A DNA stretch of 64,000 bases from PALSA-555 sp963731625 (GTDB lineage Bacteria; Actinomycetota; Acidimicrobiia; IMCC26256; PALSA-555). Made by a program: the position numbers and the translations under genes. The notes below the pieces were generated by a model. It worked only from the letters and a program-made list of their open reading frames with translations. It ran no database searches and was not told the DNA's origin. The stretch lies in the NCBI GenBank assembly GCA_963731625.1, contig CAVSWH010000015.1, forward strand, positions 62,001 to 126,000, given 5' to 3'. Shown in pieces: positions 27,630-36,475 of this stretch. Numbering within the stretch: the first letter of the stretch is position 1; each line of letters opens with the position of its first letter.

Positions 27630-28415
27630 ATGGACGCGGTCTACGAGATCGACGGGGACCGCATGGTCCCGACCGAGCTGGCGCGCGGACCCTGGTCACC
27701 GGACGCGCAGCATGGGGGCGGCCCGGCGGGGCTGCTCGCCCGGGCGCTCGAGCGGGCCGACCCGGGCGAGGCGCACTTCGTCAGCCGCCTGACCATCGAG
27801 CTGCTGCGACCCGTGCCCCTCACGCCGCTCGAGGTCCGCACGCGCACGCTGCGTCCGGGGCGACGCGTGCAGTGGCTGGAGGGGTCACTCGTGGCCGACG
27901 GCGTCGAGGTGGTGCGCGCCACCGCACTGCGCCTCCGCACCGACGCGGCGCTCGCGCTGCCGGTGCCGGATCCAGGGCCGCTCGCACTGCCCGTGCCCGC
28001 CGACAGCGTCGCGTACGCCATCACCTTCCCCCAGGCCCAGGCGAGCGCCGGGTTCTGGAACGCGATGGAGCTGCGCGTCGCCGCCGGCGCGTTCGCCGAG
28101 GTCGGCGACGCGACCATCTGGTTCCGCCTCACGGTCCCGCTCGTCGCGGGTGAGACGCCGAGCCCACTCCAGCGGGTCGCCGCCGCCGCGGACTTCGGCA
28201 ACGGGGTGAGCGCCGCCCTGGAGCGCGGCAAGTACCTCTTCATCAACCCCGACCTGAGCGTGTTCCTCCACCGCCTGCCCGTCGGCGAGTGGGTGGCGCT
28301 CGAGGCTCGCACCTTCGCCGAGGCGCACGGGATCGGGGTGGCCGAGAGCGCCCTGCACGACGAGCAGGGCCGCATCGGACGCGCCGTGCAGTGCCTGCTC
28401 GTGGACCGGCTCTAG
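27630..28415 (+). CDS. Acyl-CoA thioesterase family protein (4HBT_3 type)
   Basis: A 261-residue double-hotdog protein. GPWSPDAQHGGGPAGLLARAL is the N-terminal signature with its conserved HGGGPAGL, and TIELLRPVPLTPLEV the first central strand. The second hotdog includes FINPDLSVFLHRLPVGEW and ends with GRIGRAVQCLLVDR. Likely hydrolyses acyl-CoA; specificity unknown. Confidence 0.85.
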   Translation: MDAVYEIDGDRMVPTELARGPWSPDAQHGGGPAGLLARALERADPGEAHFVSRLTIELLRPVPLTPLEVRTRTLRPGRRVQWLEGSLVADGVEVVRATALRLRTDAALALPVPDPGPLALPVPADSVAYAITFPQAQASAGFWNAMELRVAAGAFAEVGDATIWFRLTVPLVAGETPSPLQRVAAAADFGNGVSAALERGKYLFINPDLSVFLHRLPVGEWVALEARTFAEAHGIGVAESALHDEQGRIGRAVQCLLVDRL

Positions 28416-28433
28416 GTCCCAGCTCGCCTCCTG

Positions 28434-28460
28434 GATCCCGGATATCTACTATCCGGGATC
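28434..28460 (+). promoter_or_regulatory. Rrf2 operator and leaderless promoter
   Basis: A perfect inverted repeat with 11-bp arms, GATCCCGGATA (28434-28444) and TATCCGGGATC (28450-28460), 5-base spacer TCTAC. It ends at the base before the Rrf2 GTG start. TACTAT (28447-28452) inside it is a good -10 placed 8 bases before the GTG, so transcription likely begins at or next to the start codon. Binding by the Rrf2 protein would block its own promoter. Confidence 0.8.
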
Positions 28461-28949
28461 GTGCGGCTGTCGGAGGGCGTGGAGTGGGGGCTGCACTGCG
28501 TCGTCCTCGCGGCGATGCTGCCGGCCGACGCGGCGCTGCCCGCCGGGCGCCTCGCCGAGTACCACGACGTGCCGGGCGCGTACCTGGCGAAGCATCTCCA
28601 GGCGCTCTCCCGCGGCGGGATTCTCGAGGCGCTCAGCGGGCCGCGTGGCGGCTATCGGCTCGCTCGACCGGCGGACGAGATCAGCGTGCTCGACGCCGTC
28701 GAGGCCCTCGAGGGCTGCGAGCCGGCGTTTCGCTGCACGGAGATCCGGCGACGCGGACCGGCGCGGGTGGCGGCGCGCGAGTACCGGGTGCCGTGCTCGA
28801 TCCACGTCGTGATGGACCGCGCCGACGCGGCGTGGCGGGCCGAGCTCGCCGCGACATCGGTCGCCGACCTGGTCGGGATGGTTCTGGCGTCGGCGCCGCC
28901 GCCGACGCTCGAGAAGGGGTGGGGCTGGCTGCAGGAGGCGCTGCGATGA
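28461..28949 (+). CDS. Rrf2 family Fe-S-type transcriptional regulator
   Basis: A 162-residue winged-helix protein. HTH and wing are visible (YLAKHLQALSRGGILEAL, SGPRGGYRLARP). C86, C92 and C112 (EGCEPAFRC ... VPCSIH) form the three-cysteine pattern that holds an Fe-S cluster in NsrR/IscR-type members. The GTG start has no leader and abuts a perfect palindrome. Coupled by ATGA to the downstream epimerase, so autoregulation of the three-gene operon is likely. Signal unknown; redox or NO are family precedents. Confidence 0.9.
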   Translation: MRLSEGVEWGLHCVVLAAMLPADAALPAGRLAEYHDVPGAYLAKHLQALSRGGILEALSGPRGGYRLARPADEISVLDAVEALEGCEPAFRCTEIRRRGPARVAAREYRVPCSIHVVMDRADAAWRAELAATSVADLVGMVLASAPPPTLEKGWGWLQEALR

Positions 28950-29875
28950 AGGTGTTCCTGACGGGCGCGACAGGCGCGATCGGCCCCACCACGGTGCGGG
29001 CGCTGCTCGACGCGGGGCACGACGTGCGGGCGGTGGCCCGCACCGGCGAGAAGGCCGACGTGCTGCGCCGGGCGGGCGCGGAGCCGGTGACCGTGGATCT
29101 CTTCGACGCCGCCGGCGTCCGGGCCGCCACGGCGGGCTGTGACGCGATCGCGCACCTGGCCACGAACGTGCCCGCGGCGACTCGCGCCGGTCGCCGCGGT
29201 GCCTGGTCGATGCACAACCGGCTGCGGACCGACGGGACCCGCACGCTCCTCGGCGCGGCCCGCGAGCACGGCATCGGCGTGTTCGTGAAGGAGTCGATCA
29301 CGTTCGCGTACCCGGACCGGGGCACCGAGTGGATCGACGAGTCGGTGCCGGTCGTCGCCGCCGGCCTGCTCGCGCCGACGCTCGAGGGCGAGGACCTGGT
29401 CGGGCAGTACACCGCGGCCGGGAGGCGGGGTGTCGTGCTGCGCTTCGGGCTCTTCTACGGGCCGACCAGCCGGGGCGTCGACGAGGGGCTCCGACTGGCC
29501 CGCTGGCGGGCCTCGACCGTCGCCGGGCCGGCCGACGCGTACATGTCGTCGATCCACACCGACGACGTGGCGACGGCGGTGCGCGCCGCCCTCGACGCGC
29601 CGGCCGGTCGCTACAACGTCGTGGACGACGAGCCGCTGACCCGCCGTGCCTACCTCGACGCGTTCGCCCAGGCGTTCGGGTTGCCGCACCTCCGACGCAC
29701 GCCGGCGCTGGCGATCCGGCTCGCGGCGGGGGCGGCGGCGAGCGCCTTCCTCGCGTCGCAGCGCGTCGCGAACGCGCGGTTCAAGGCGACGACCGGCTGG
29801 GCCCCGACGCAGCGCGACGCCCGCGTCGGATGGCGGGCCGTCGCCGCCGCTCGACACGCGGGGGCGGCGCGATGA
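28946..29875 (+). CDS. NAD(P)-dependent epimerase/dehydratase (atypical SDR)
   Basis: A 309-residue Rossmann protein with the nucleotide loop GATGAIGPTTVRALL and LRFGLFYGP in the middle. The usual YxxxK catalytic pair is not evident: the expected region reads KESITFAYPDRGTEW. It may be an atypical SDR or NmrA-like sensor. Second gene of the Rrf2 operon, coupled at both ends by ATGA overlaps. Confidence 0.8.
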   Translation: MKVFLTGATGAIGPTTVRALLDAGHDVRAVARTGEKADVLRRAGAEPVTVDLFDAAGVRAATAGCDAIAHLATNVPAATRAGRRGAWSMHNRLRTDGTRTLLGAAREHGIGVFVKESITFAYPDRGTEWIDESVPVVAAGLLAPTLEGEDLVGQYTAAGRRGVVLRFGLFYGPTSRGVDEGLRLARWRASTVAGPADAYMSSIHTDDVATAVRAALDAPAGRYNVVDDEPLTRRAYLDAFAQAFGLPHLRRTPALAIRLAAGAAASAFLASQRVANARFKATTGWAPTQRDARVGWRAVAAARHAGAAR

Positions 29876-30318
29876 GCGCCCGGCTGACCCTGCGCGTCGC
29901 GCTCGGGATCCTCGTCGTGAGCGGCCTCACCGTGGGCGTGTGGGCATCAGCCGCACCCCACGCCTTCTTCTCGAGCTTCCCCGGCCTGGGCCACGCGTGG
30001 GTGGCGGGCGACGGCCCCTACAACGAGCACCTCACCCGCGACGTCGGCGACCTCAACCTGGCCCTCGCCCTGGTCACCGCGTGTGCCGCGGTGTGGCTCA
30101 CGCGCCCGCTGGTGCTGGCCGCCGCCGGCGCATGGCTCGTCTACTCGGTGCCGCACTTCGCCTACCACGCCGCGAACCTGCAGGCGGTGGCGGCCGACGA
30201 ACGGGTCGCCGTGCTGGTGTCCCTCGCCGTCCCGATCCTGCTCGGTGCCGTGGTCCTCGCCGTGCTGCCGTCGGCCTCGCCGGCCACGGCGCCCGGGGAT
30301 CGCCCGGGAGGCGCTTAG
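29872..30318 (+). CDS. Four-helix membrane protein, hypothetical
   Basis: A 148-residue protein with four predicted membrane helices. Between helices 1 and 2 is GHAWVAGDGPYNEHLTRDVG, and helix 3 is followed by YSVPHFAYHAANL, both rich in His/Asp and probably functional. Similar small proteins occur in actinobacteria without known role. Third gene of the Rrf2 operon. Its stop overlaps the bL37 stop on the opposite strand. Confidence 0.75.
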   Translation: MSARLTLRVALGILVVSGLTVGVWASAAPHAFFSSFPGLGHAWVAGDGPYNEHLTRDVGDLNLALALVTACAAVWLTRPLVLAAAGAWLVYSVPHFAYHAANLQAVAADERVAVLVSLAVPILLGAVVLAVLPSASPATAPGDRPGGA

Positions 30319-30404
30319 CTCCGACGCCCGGCGTTGGGCCGCTTGCCGTGGTTGGCCTTGTTCCGCCGGGCCCGCAGCCGGCGCTTCTTGGACTTCTTCG
30401 GCAT
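30315..30404 (-). CDS. 50S ribosomal protein bL37
   Basis: A 29-residue, extremely basic protein starting MPKKSKKRRLRARR and containing KANHGKRPNAG. The ANHGKRPN core is the mark of the tiny actinobacterial large-subunit protein bL37. It is below usual gene-finding length. Its TAA lies inside the last codons of the convergent membrane protein (30315-30318 shared). Confidence 0.8.
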   Translation of the reverse strand: MPKKSKKRRLRARRNKANHGKRPNAGRRS

Positions 30405-30525
30405 GGGGCGCAGGCTACCGGGAGCCCGGGGAGGCGCCCGATACCCTCAAGCGCGGCCTGCCGGGCGACGACGCAGAACCGTTGGGCCGAGCTCCGGGCG
30501 GCCGAGCGTGAAGGGGCTTCTCCAC

Positions 30526-31752
30526 ATGCGGTCACGAGCCCGCACAGGCATGGTGCTGGCCAGCGTCGTCGCGCTCGGTGGCCTCGCCGCCGCCTGCCAG
30601 CCCCCGCCGCCGCCCCCACCGCCACCCTCGACGTGTGACCCGGCCGCGGCCGCGACGCCGAGCGCCCAGTCACCGGTGACCTACGTTGCCGTGGTCGCGC
30701 CCCATGACGGCGCGCCGCACCAGGTGACCGCGTTCACCGCCACCTCGAACGCCGGGAAGGACGCCAAAGTCACCGAGATCGAGCAGTCCTCGACCGTGCT
30801 CGCTCTGGAGCCGAACCACCCCGTTCACGTCGCCGACGCGCCGATCAACACGGCGAACTACGCCGACTTCCTCCAGCAGTGGGGCCTCCAGAGCGCGCCC
30901 GGCGCGGACTTCGCGCCGGCATGGAGCGCAGGCTTGACGGGCCAGGGCGTGAAGGTCGCCGTCGTGGACACCGGCGTCGACCTGTCGCACTCGGGGCTGG
31001 CGGGCCACATCATCGCCGGGCCGGACTTCAGCGCCGATCCGAGCGGCCACACGGTCGTCACCGGTGATCCCTACGGGCACGGGACCCACGTCGCGGGGAT
31101 CATCGCCGCCAACGACAGCCCGAGCGGCGGGCTCGGCGGCGCGCCCGGCGCCACGATCGTCGCAGTCCGCGTTCTCGACGCCAGCGGCTCGGGCTCGAGC
31201 TACACCGTCGCCCAGGGGATCGAGTGGGCCGCGCAGAACGGCGCGAGGGTCATCAACCTGAGCCTCGGCGAGGTCGGCTGCGACGGCATCATCGGGCAGG
31301 CGGTGCTCGACGCGCACACCACCTACGGCGTGGTCGTCGCCGCCGCGGCGGGTAACGACAACAGCAACGGGCTTTTCGCGCCCGCCGGGTACACCGGCGA
31401 GGACATCGCCGTCGCGGCGCTGAACCAGTTCGGGCAAAAGGCCTCGTTCTCGAACTGGGGCGGCTACGTGGCGATCGCCGCGCCCGGCCAGTCCGTCCTC
31501 TCGACCTGCGCCTACACGCCCAGCTGCATCGGGTCACCGACCTCGTCGGACACCGCCTACGGCGACCTGTCCGGCACGTCAATGGCGACACCATTCGTGA
31601 GCGCGGCGGCGGCGCTCTTGAAGGAGGAGTGCCCGTCCTTCGGGCCCGATCAGATCAAGGCCGAGCTGGTGAACCACGCGGGTGCGGTCGTGCCCGGGTA
31701 CGCGTTCCGCAGCCTCGACGCGGGGCAGGCCGTCGCCGCGCACTGCGGCTGA
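30526..31752 (+). CDS. S8 family serine peptidase (subtilase), probable lipoprotein
   Basis: A 408-residue secreted protease. The signal ends GGLAAAC24, a near-consensus lipobox, followed by nine prolines. The catalytic triad is complete: D149 in VAVVDTGVD, H186 in GHGTHVAG and S353 in GTSMATP, with oxyanion N278. Residues ~45-115 form an inhibitor_I9-like pro-region. The ATG at 30526 has aaggggc upstream; a GTG at 30508 is an alternative. Confidence 0.9.
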   Translation: MRSRARTGMVLASVVALGGLAAACQPPPPPPPPPSTCDPAAAATPSAQSPVTYVAVVAPHDGAPHQVTAFTATSNAGKDAKVTEIEQSSTVLALEPNHPVHVADAPINTANYADFLQQWGLQSAPGADFAPAWSAGLTGQGVKVAVVDTGVDLSHSGLAGHIIAGPDFSADPSGHTVVTGDPYGHGTHVAGIIAANDSPSGGLGGAPGATIVAVRVLDASGSGSSYTVAQGIEWAAQNGARVINLSLGEVGCDGIIGQAVLDAHTTYGVVVAAAAGNDNSNGLFAPAGYTGEDIAVAALNQFGQKASFSNWGGYVAIAAPGQSVLSTCAYTPSCIGSPTSSDTAYGDLSGTSMATPFVSAAAALLKEECPSFGPDQIKAELVNHAGAVVPGYAFRSLDAGQAVAAHCG

Positions 31753-32199
31753 TCAGCCGGGCGGCACCGCCGGGAGGTCGCCGTCGGTCCACACCGAGCG
31801 CTCGATCCGCTCGGCGATGCGCCAGCCCGCCGCGGTGCGCACCAGCTTGTCGTGGTACTCGCCGCCGACGAAGAAGATGCCGCGCGACCCGTCGGGCTTG
31901 GTCGTGACCATCGGGTTGTAGAACTCGGCCCGGCTCGTCGCCGTGTCGCCCTCGACGGTGACGTCGACGTTTGTGACGAGGTGCTGGTACACGGGGAAGT
32001 GCGGCAGCACCGACGCGAGCCACGCCTTCACCTCGGGGAACGCGCCCGCCGTCCCACCCGAGCTCGTGTAGTCGATGTGCGCGTCGGGGGTGAAGACGTC
32101 GTCGAGTCCGTCGAACGCCTTCGTGTCGAGCGACCAGGCGTAGCGCGTCAGCACGTCCGCGATTGCCAGCCGGTCTGCGAGCAGCTCCAAGTCGGCCAT
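31753..32199 (-). CDS. SnoaL-like / nuclear transport factor 2 family protein
   Basis: A 148-residue protein of the NTF2-like cone fold. Typical elements are DRLAIADVLTRYAWSLD, the DVFTPDAHIDY strand and a C-terminal GGEYHDKLVRTAAGWRI. Members include polyketide cyclases, steroid isomerases and dehydratases. The ATG at 32199 sits behind a perfect AAGGAGG. Substrate unknown. Confidence 0.87.
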   Translation of the reverse strand: MADLELLADRLAIADVLTRYAWSLDTKAFDGLDDVFTPDAHIDYTSSGGTAGAFPEVKAWLASVLPHFPVYQHLVTNVDVTVEGDTATSRAEFYNPMVTTKPDGSRGIFFVGGEYHDKLVRTAAGWRIAERIERSVWTDGDLPAVPPG

Positions 32200-32259
32200 G
32201 GGTCCTCCTTCGCGTGCTGCCCCGTCAGTCTGCCCGCGATCGCCGTTAGCCTCGATTTC

Positions 32260-33282
32260 GTGGAGCACCTCGGGCTTGTGGGCCTCCCCGACTCCGGCCA
32301 CGACGGCGTCTTCGCCGCGCTGACCGGTCACGACACGGGTCATGCGGCCGACAGGCTCCTCGGCATGGTGGCCATCCCCGACGAGCGCCTGGACCGGCTC
32401 TCGGCGATGTCGGCGTCCAAGCAGACGGTGCGCGCCACGTTTCAGATCGCGTGGCTGCCGGCGCTGTCGACCGAGGCCGGCAAGGGCCTCGGCAGCCGGC
32501 TGCTCGGCTCGCTCCGCGACTGCGACGCGCTGCTGCTCGTGGTGCGCGCCGGCTCGGGCCACGACCCGACGGCGGAGCTCGCCGCCCTCGAGGAGGAGCT
32601 CATCCTCGCCGACCTCGGCTCCGTCGAGGCGCGACTCACCAAGCAGCGCCGCGCCGCGAAGGGCGACGCGACGCTCGCGCCCGAGATCGCGGCGCTCGAG
32701 CAGGCGGAGTCGGTGCTGAGCGACGGCGTGCCGCTGTACCGCTCGACCGTGTCGGTCGAGCAGCGGGCGCTGCTCGAGCCCGTGTTCCTGCTCACGAACA
32801 AGCCGGCGCTGGTCGTCGTGAACATCGACGTCGACCAGCTGGACGAGGCGGCTGGCCTCGCCGCGCCGTTCGGCGACGGGGCGCTCGCTGTGTGCGTCGA
32901 GCTGGAGGGGGACCCGGACGTGATCGCCGTGGACGGCGAGGAGCGCGCCCGGTTGCTCGCCGACCTCGGCGTGACCGAGAGCGTGGTGCCCCGCCTCGCG
33001 CGCCAGGCCCTGGCCCTCCTGGGGCGGTGGACGTTCCTCACCACCGGGGAGAAGGAGTCCCGCGCCTGGACCTTCCGAGCCGGCTCGACGGCGCCGGAGT
33101 GCGCCGGCGTCATCCACTCCGATCTGCAGCGCGGCTTCATCCGGGCCGAGGTCATCGACTGGGAGGCGCTCCTCGCCCTCGGGTCGTGGGCGCGAGCGAA
33201 GGAGCTCGGCAAGCTCCGGGTCGAGGGCAAGGACTACGTCGTCGCCGACGGCGACGTCCTCGAGATCCGGTTCAACGTGTGA
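32260..33282 (+). CDS. YchF/OLA1-like protein with lost GTPase motifs (pseudo-GTPase)
   Basis: A 340-residue protein aligned over its length with the YchF (OLA1) ATPase/GTPase. The canonical P-loop (GLPNVGKSTLF) is GLPDSGHDGVF here, replacing the Lys-Ser that bind phosphates and Mg. The DIAGL switch II motif is WLPALST, although the following GKGLGSRLLGSLRDCDALL is kept. The NKP motif survives (LLTNKPALVVVNID). The C-terminal TGS-like domain is well preserved (FLTTGEKESRAWTFRAGSTA, RGFIRAEVI, VADGDVLEIRFNV). It probably cannot hydrolyse nucleotide; a ribosome-related binding role is plausible. GTG start. Confidence 0.8.
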   Translation: MEHLGLVGLPDSGHDGVFAALTGHDTGHAADRLLGMVAIPDERLDRLSAMSASKQTVRATFQIAWLPALSTEAGKGLGSRLLGSLRDCDALLLVVRAGSGHDPTAELAALEEELILADLGSVEARLTKQRRAAKGDATLAPEIAALEQAESVLSDGVPLYRSTVSVEQRALLEPVFLLTNKPALVVVNIDVDQLDEAAGLAAPFGDGALAVCVELEGDPDVIAVDGEERARLLADLGVTESVVPRLARQALALLGRWTFLTTGEKESRAWTFRAGSTAPECAGVIHSDLQRGFIRAEVIDWEALLALGSWARAKELGKLRVEGKDYVVADGDVLEIRFNV

Positions 33283-33304
33283 GCGTGGCCGGGCTCACTG
33301 TGCC

Positions 33305-34171
33305 GTGAGCACCGGTCGGCTCGTGCTCGTCGGCACCCCGATCGGCAACCTCGCCGACTTGACCCCGCGCGCCGTCGAGGCGCTGCGGACCGCCGACCTC
33401 ATCGCCGCCGAGGACACGCGGCGCACCCGCGCCCTGCTCACCCACGCCGGCGTGGCGGCGGGCGGACGCCTCGTCGCGGTGCACGAGCACAACGAGCGCG
33501 CCCGAGCGGTCGAGCTCGTCGACGCGATCCAGCGGGGCCGCACCGTCGCGCTCGTCACGGATGCGGGGATGCCGGGGATCGCCGACCCCGGCCATCGCCT
33601 GGTGCGGGCGTGCGCCGACGCCGACCTGCCCGTGGAGGTCGTGCCGGGGCCGAGCGCGGTGGTCGCCGCGCTCGCGGTCTCGGGCCTGCCCGGCGACCAG
33701 TTCGTCTTCGAGGGCTTCCTGCCCCGCAAGGGCCCGGCGCGCCGCGAGCGCCTCGCGGCGATCGCGGGCGAGCCGCGCACCACCGTGTGCTTCGAGTCAC
33801 CCCACCGGGTGGCCGCGACGCTCGGCGACCTCGTGACGGCGTGCGGCCCGGACCGTGACGTGGTGCTCGCCCGCGAGCTGACGAAGCTGCACGAGGAGGT
33901 GTTCCGGGGCACGCTCGCCGCGGCGCTCGAGCACGTCGAGGCGACGCCGCCACGCGGGGAGTTCGTGTTCGTCCTCGCCGGCGCCGGCCCGCGCGACGCG
34001 CCCACCGACGACGACGTCGCCGCCGAGGCTCGGGCCGCGCTCGACGCCGGTATGACGACCCGCGATGCGGCGGCGCATGTCGCGGGTCGGCTCGGCGTGT
34101 CACGACGGCGCGCGTACGACGTCGTCGTCGCGACGGGCAAAGGCGGCGGGGGCCGCGGGACCGCTCGGTAG
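33305..34171 (+). CDS. rsmI: 16S rRNA (cytidine(1402)-2'-O)-methyltransferase
   Basis: A 288-residue tetrapyrrole-methylase-fold enzyme that 2'-O-methylates C1402 in the 30S P site. Signatures are LVLVGTPIGNLADLTPRA, AEDTRRTRALL, VTDAGMPGIADPG and FEGFLPRKG. A C-terminal helix-turn-helix-like tail follows (GMTTRDAAAHVAGRLGVS). GTG start; heads the metG-tatD-rpf-rsmA-ispE run. Confidence 0.95.
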   Translation: MSTGRLVLVGTPIGNLADLTPRAVEALRTADLIAAEDTRRTRALLTHAGVAAGGRLVAVHEHNERARAVELVDAIQRGRTVALVTDAGMPGIADPGHRLVRACADADLPVEVVPGPSAVVAALAVSGLPGDQFVFEGFLPRKGPARRERLAAIAGEPRTTVCFESPHRVAATLGDLVTACGPDRDVVLARELTKLHEEVFRGTLAAALEHVEATPPRGEFVFVLAGAGPRDAPTDDDVAAEARAALDAGMTTRDAAAHVAGRLGVSRRRAYDVVVATGKGGGGRGTAR

Positions 34172-34180
34172 CCTGGCGTC

Positions 34181-35698
34181 GTGGCGACCCCGTTCTATGT
34201 GACGACGCCGATCTACTACGTCAACGACGCCCCGCACATCGGGCACGCGTACCCGACGGTCGCGGCCGACACGCTGGCCCGGTGGCGTCGTCTGTGCGGC
34301 GACGACGTCGTGTTCCTCACGGGCACGGACGAGCACGGCCTCAAGGTGGCGCGAGCCGCCGCCGAGCAAGGCGTCACCCCGCGGGAGTGGGCCGACCAGA
34401 CGAGCGAGCGCTACCGCGAGGCCTGGCGGCTGCTCGACATCACGAACACGGATTTCATCCGCACGACCGAGCCCCGCCACTACGAGGCGGTCCAGCAGTT
34501 CCTCCAGCGCGTCTACGACAACGGCTTCATCGAGCTCGGCACCTACGAGGGCATCTACTGCGTGGCCTGCGAGGCGTACTACACCGAGGACGAGCTCATC
34601 GACGGGCTCTGCCCGGTCCACGCCCGACCCGTCGAGCGCGTGACCGAGGAGAACTACTTCTTCGCGCTGTCCCGCTTCGCCGACCAGCTCCTCGAGCACT
34701 ACGCCGAGCACCCCGACGCGGTGCAGCCCGAGACCCGCCGCAACGAGGTGCTCGGCTTCATCAAGGGCGGGCTGCGGGACTTCTCGATGAGCCGCACCTC
34801 GATCGACTGGGGCATCCCCCTGCCGTGGGACCCGGCCCACGTCACCTACGTGTGGTTCGACGCGCTGTTCAACTACTGCAGCGCGATCGGCTACGGCGCC
34901 GACCGTCCCCGCTTCGACCGCTACTGGCCCGTCGACTACCACATCGTCGGAAAGGACATTCTGCGCTTCCACGCCGTGTACTGGCCCGCGATGCTCCTCG
35001 CCGCGGGGGAGGCCCCCCCGAAGCGGGTCTTCGCGCACGGCTTCCTGCTCATCGGCGGGGAGAAGATGAGCAAGACCGCGCTGAACCAGATCGCGCCCGC
35101 GGACCTCGTCGAGGAGTTCGGATCTGACGGGTTCCGGTACCACTTCCTGGCGGACCAGCGCTTCGGCCCGGACGGCGACTTCAGCTACGAGTCGATGGTC
35201 GCCCGCTACAACGCGGACCTGGCGAACAACTTCGGGAACCTCGCGAACCGGGTGCTCAACATGACGGCGAGCTACTGCGACGGCGTCGCACCCCAGGCGC
35301 GCGCCGGGGGACCGCTCGCGGCCGCCGCGGCGCGCGCCCTCGACGGCATGACCGCCGGGATGGCGCGCCTGGACTTCGCTGCGGGGCTGGCCGCGGTGTG
35401 GGAGCTCATCCGCGCCGCCAACACCTACATCGAGGCCGAGGAGCCGTGGCGGCTCCACAAGGCGGGCGACGCCGCGGCGACCGCGGCGGTGCTCGGCGAC
35501 TGCCTCGAGGCGCTGCGCATCGTGGCGCTGCTCGCGTCACCGGCGATCCCGCGGGCGAGCGCCGCGCTCTGGCGCCGCCTCGGGCTGGCGGGCAGCCCCG
35601 AGGATCAGCGGATCCCGGGCGGGGCCGCGTGGGGCCTCGGGCCCGCGGGCACGACGCTCGACAAGGGCCAGCCGCTGTTCCCCCGCCTCGAGGGCTGA
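34181..35698 (+). CDS. metG: Methionyl-tRNA synthetase
   Basis: A 505-residue class I synthetase charging tRNA-Met. The HIGH motif is at 19-22 and KMSKT at 295-299 (GGEKMSKTALNQ). The short zinc-knuckle region has CVACEAYYTEDELIDGLCPVH. There is no C-terminal tRNA-binding (EMAP-like) extension, as usual in this lineage. Starts 9 bases after rsmI. Confidence 0.96.
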   Translation: MATPFYVTTPIYYVNDAPHIGHAYPTVAADTLARWRRLCGDDVVFLTGTDEHGLKVARAAAEQGVTPREWADQTSERYREAWRLLDITNTDFIRTTEPRHYEAVQQFLQRVYDNGFIELGTYEGIYCVACEAYYTEDELIDGLCPVHARPVERVTEENYFFALSRFADQLLEHYAEHPDAVQPETRRNEVLGFIKGGLRDFSMSRTSIDWGIPLPWDPAHVTYVWFDALFNYCSAIGYGADRPRFDRYWPVDYHIVGKDILRFHAVYWPAMLLAAGEAPPKRVFAHGFLLIGGEKMSKTALNQIAPADLVEEFGSDGFRYHFLADQRFGPDGDFSYESMVARYNADLANNFGNLANRVLNMTASYCDGVAPQARAGGPLAAAAARALDGMTAGMARLDFAAGLAAVWELIRAANTYIEAEEPWRLHKAGDAAATAAVLGDCLEALRIVALLASPAIPRASAALWRRLGLAGSPEDQRIPGGAAWGLGPAGTTLDKGQPLFPRLEG

Positions 35699-35707
35699 GC
35701 CGCGCCC

Positions 35708-36475
35708 GTGTCCTGGGTGGACTCGCACGCCCACCTGTCCATGCTCGACCTCGACCCGGCGGTCGCCCTCACCCGCGCCCACGCCGCCGACGTCCGCGCC
35801 GTGGTCTGCGTCGGCACCGACGCCGCCTCGTCGGCGGCCTCCATCGCCCTCGCCGCCGACCACGACGAGGTTCGGGCCACCGTCGGGCTCCACCCCCACG
35901 ACGCGTCCCGCCTCGACGACGAGTGGGCCGACCTCGTCGCGCTCGCCGGAGCGGACCGGGTCGTCGCCGTCGGCGAGACGGGCCTCGACTACCACTATCT
36001 CCACAGCCCGGCCGCCGACCAGGAGCGGGCCTTCCGCCGCCAGATCGGGCTGGCGAAAGCGCGTGGCCTCGCGCTGGTCGTGCACAGCCGCGCCGCCTGG
36101 GACGACACGTTCCGGATCCTCGAGGACGAAGGGCCGCCCGACCGGACGGTGCTCCACTGCTTCACCGGCGGCCCCGACGAGGCACGGCGGGCGCTCGACC
36201 TCGGCGCGTGGCTGTCGTTCAGCGGGATCGTCTCGTTCCGCAACGCCGACGACGTGCGCGCCGCCGCCGCCCTGGCGCCGCTCGGCCGGCTGCTCGTCGA
36301 GACCGACGCCCCGTACCTGGCGCCGGTGCCGCACCGGGGCGAGCCGAACGAGCCCGCCCTCGTCGCGGTCGTGGGCGCGGCCGTCGCCGCGGCGCGGGCC
36401 GACGACCCCCGGGCCGTGGCGGAGGCCACCGCGGCGGGCGCGGCCACGGTGTTCGGTCCGCTCGCAGGCCGCTGA
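35708..36475 (+). CDS. tatD: TatD family metal-dependent hydrolase
   Basis: A 255-residue TIM-barrel nuclease. Metal ligands are visible in VDSHAHLSM, GETGLDYHY, LVVHSRAA, VLHCFTGG and LLVETDAPYLAP. Likely a 3'-5' DNase. GTG start 9 bases after metG, in the standard metG-tatD-rpf order. Confidence 0.93.
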   Translation: MSWVDSHAHLSMLDLDPAVALTRAHAADVRAVVCVGTDAASSAASIALAADHDEVRATVGLHPHDASRLDDEWADLVALAGADRVVAVGETGLDYHYLHSPAADQERAFRRQIGLAKARGLALVVHSRAAWDDTFRILEDEGPPDRTVLHCFTGGPDEARRALDLGAWLSFSGIVSFRNADDVRAAAALAPLGRLLVETDAPYLAPVPHRGEPNEPALVAVVGAAVAAARADDPRAVAEATAAGAATVFGPLAGR

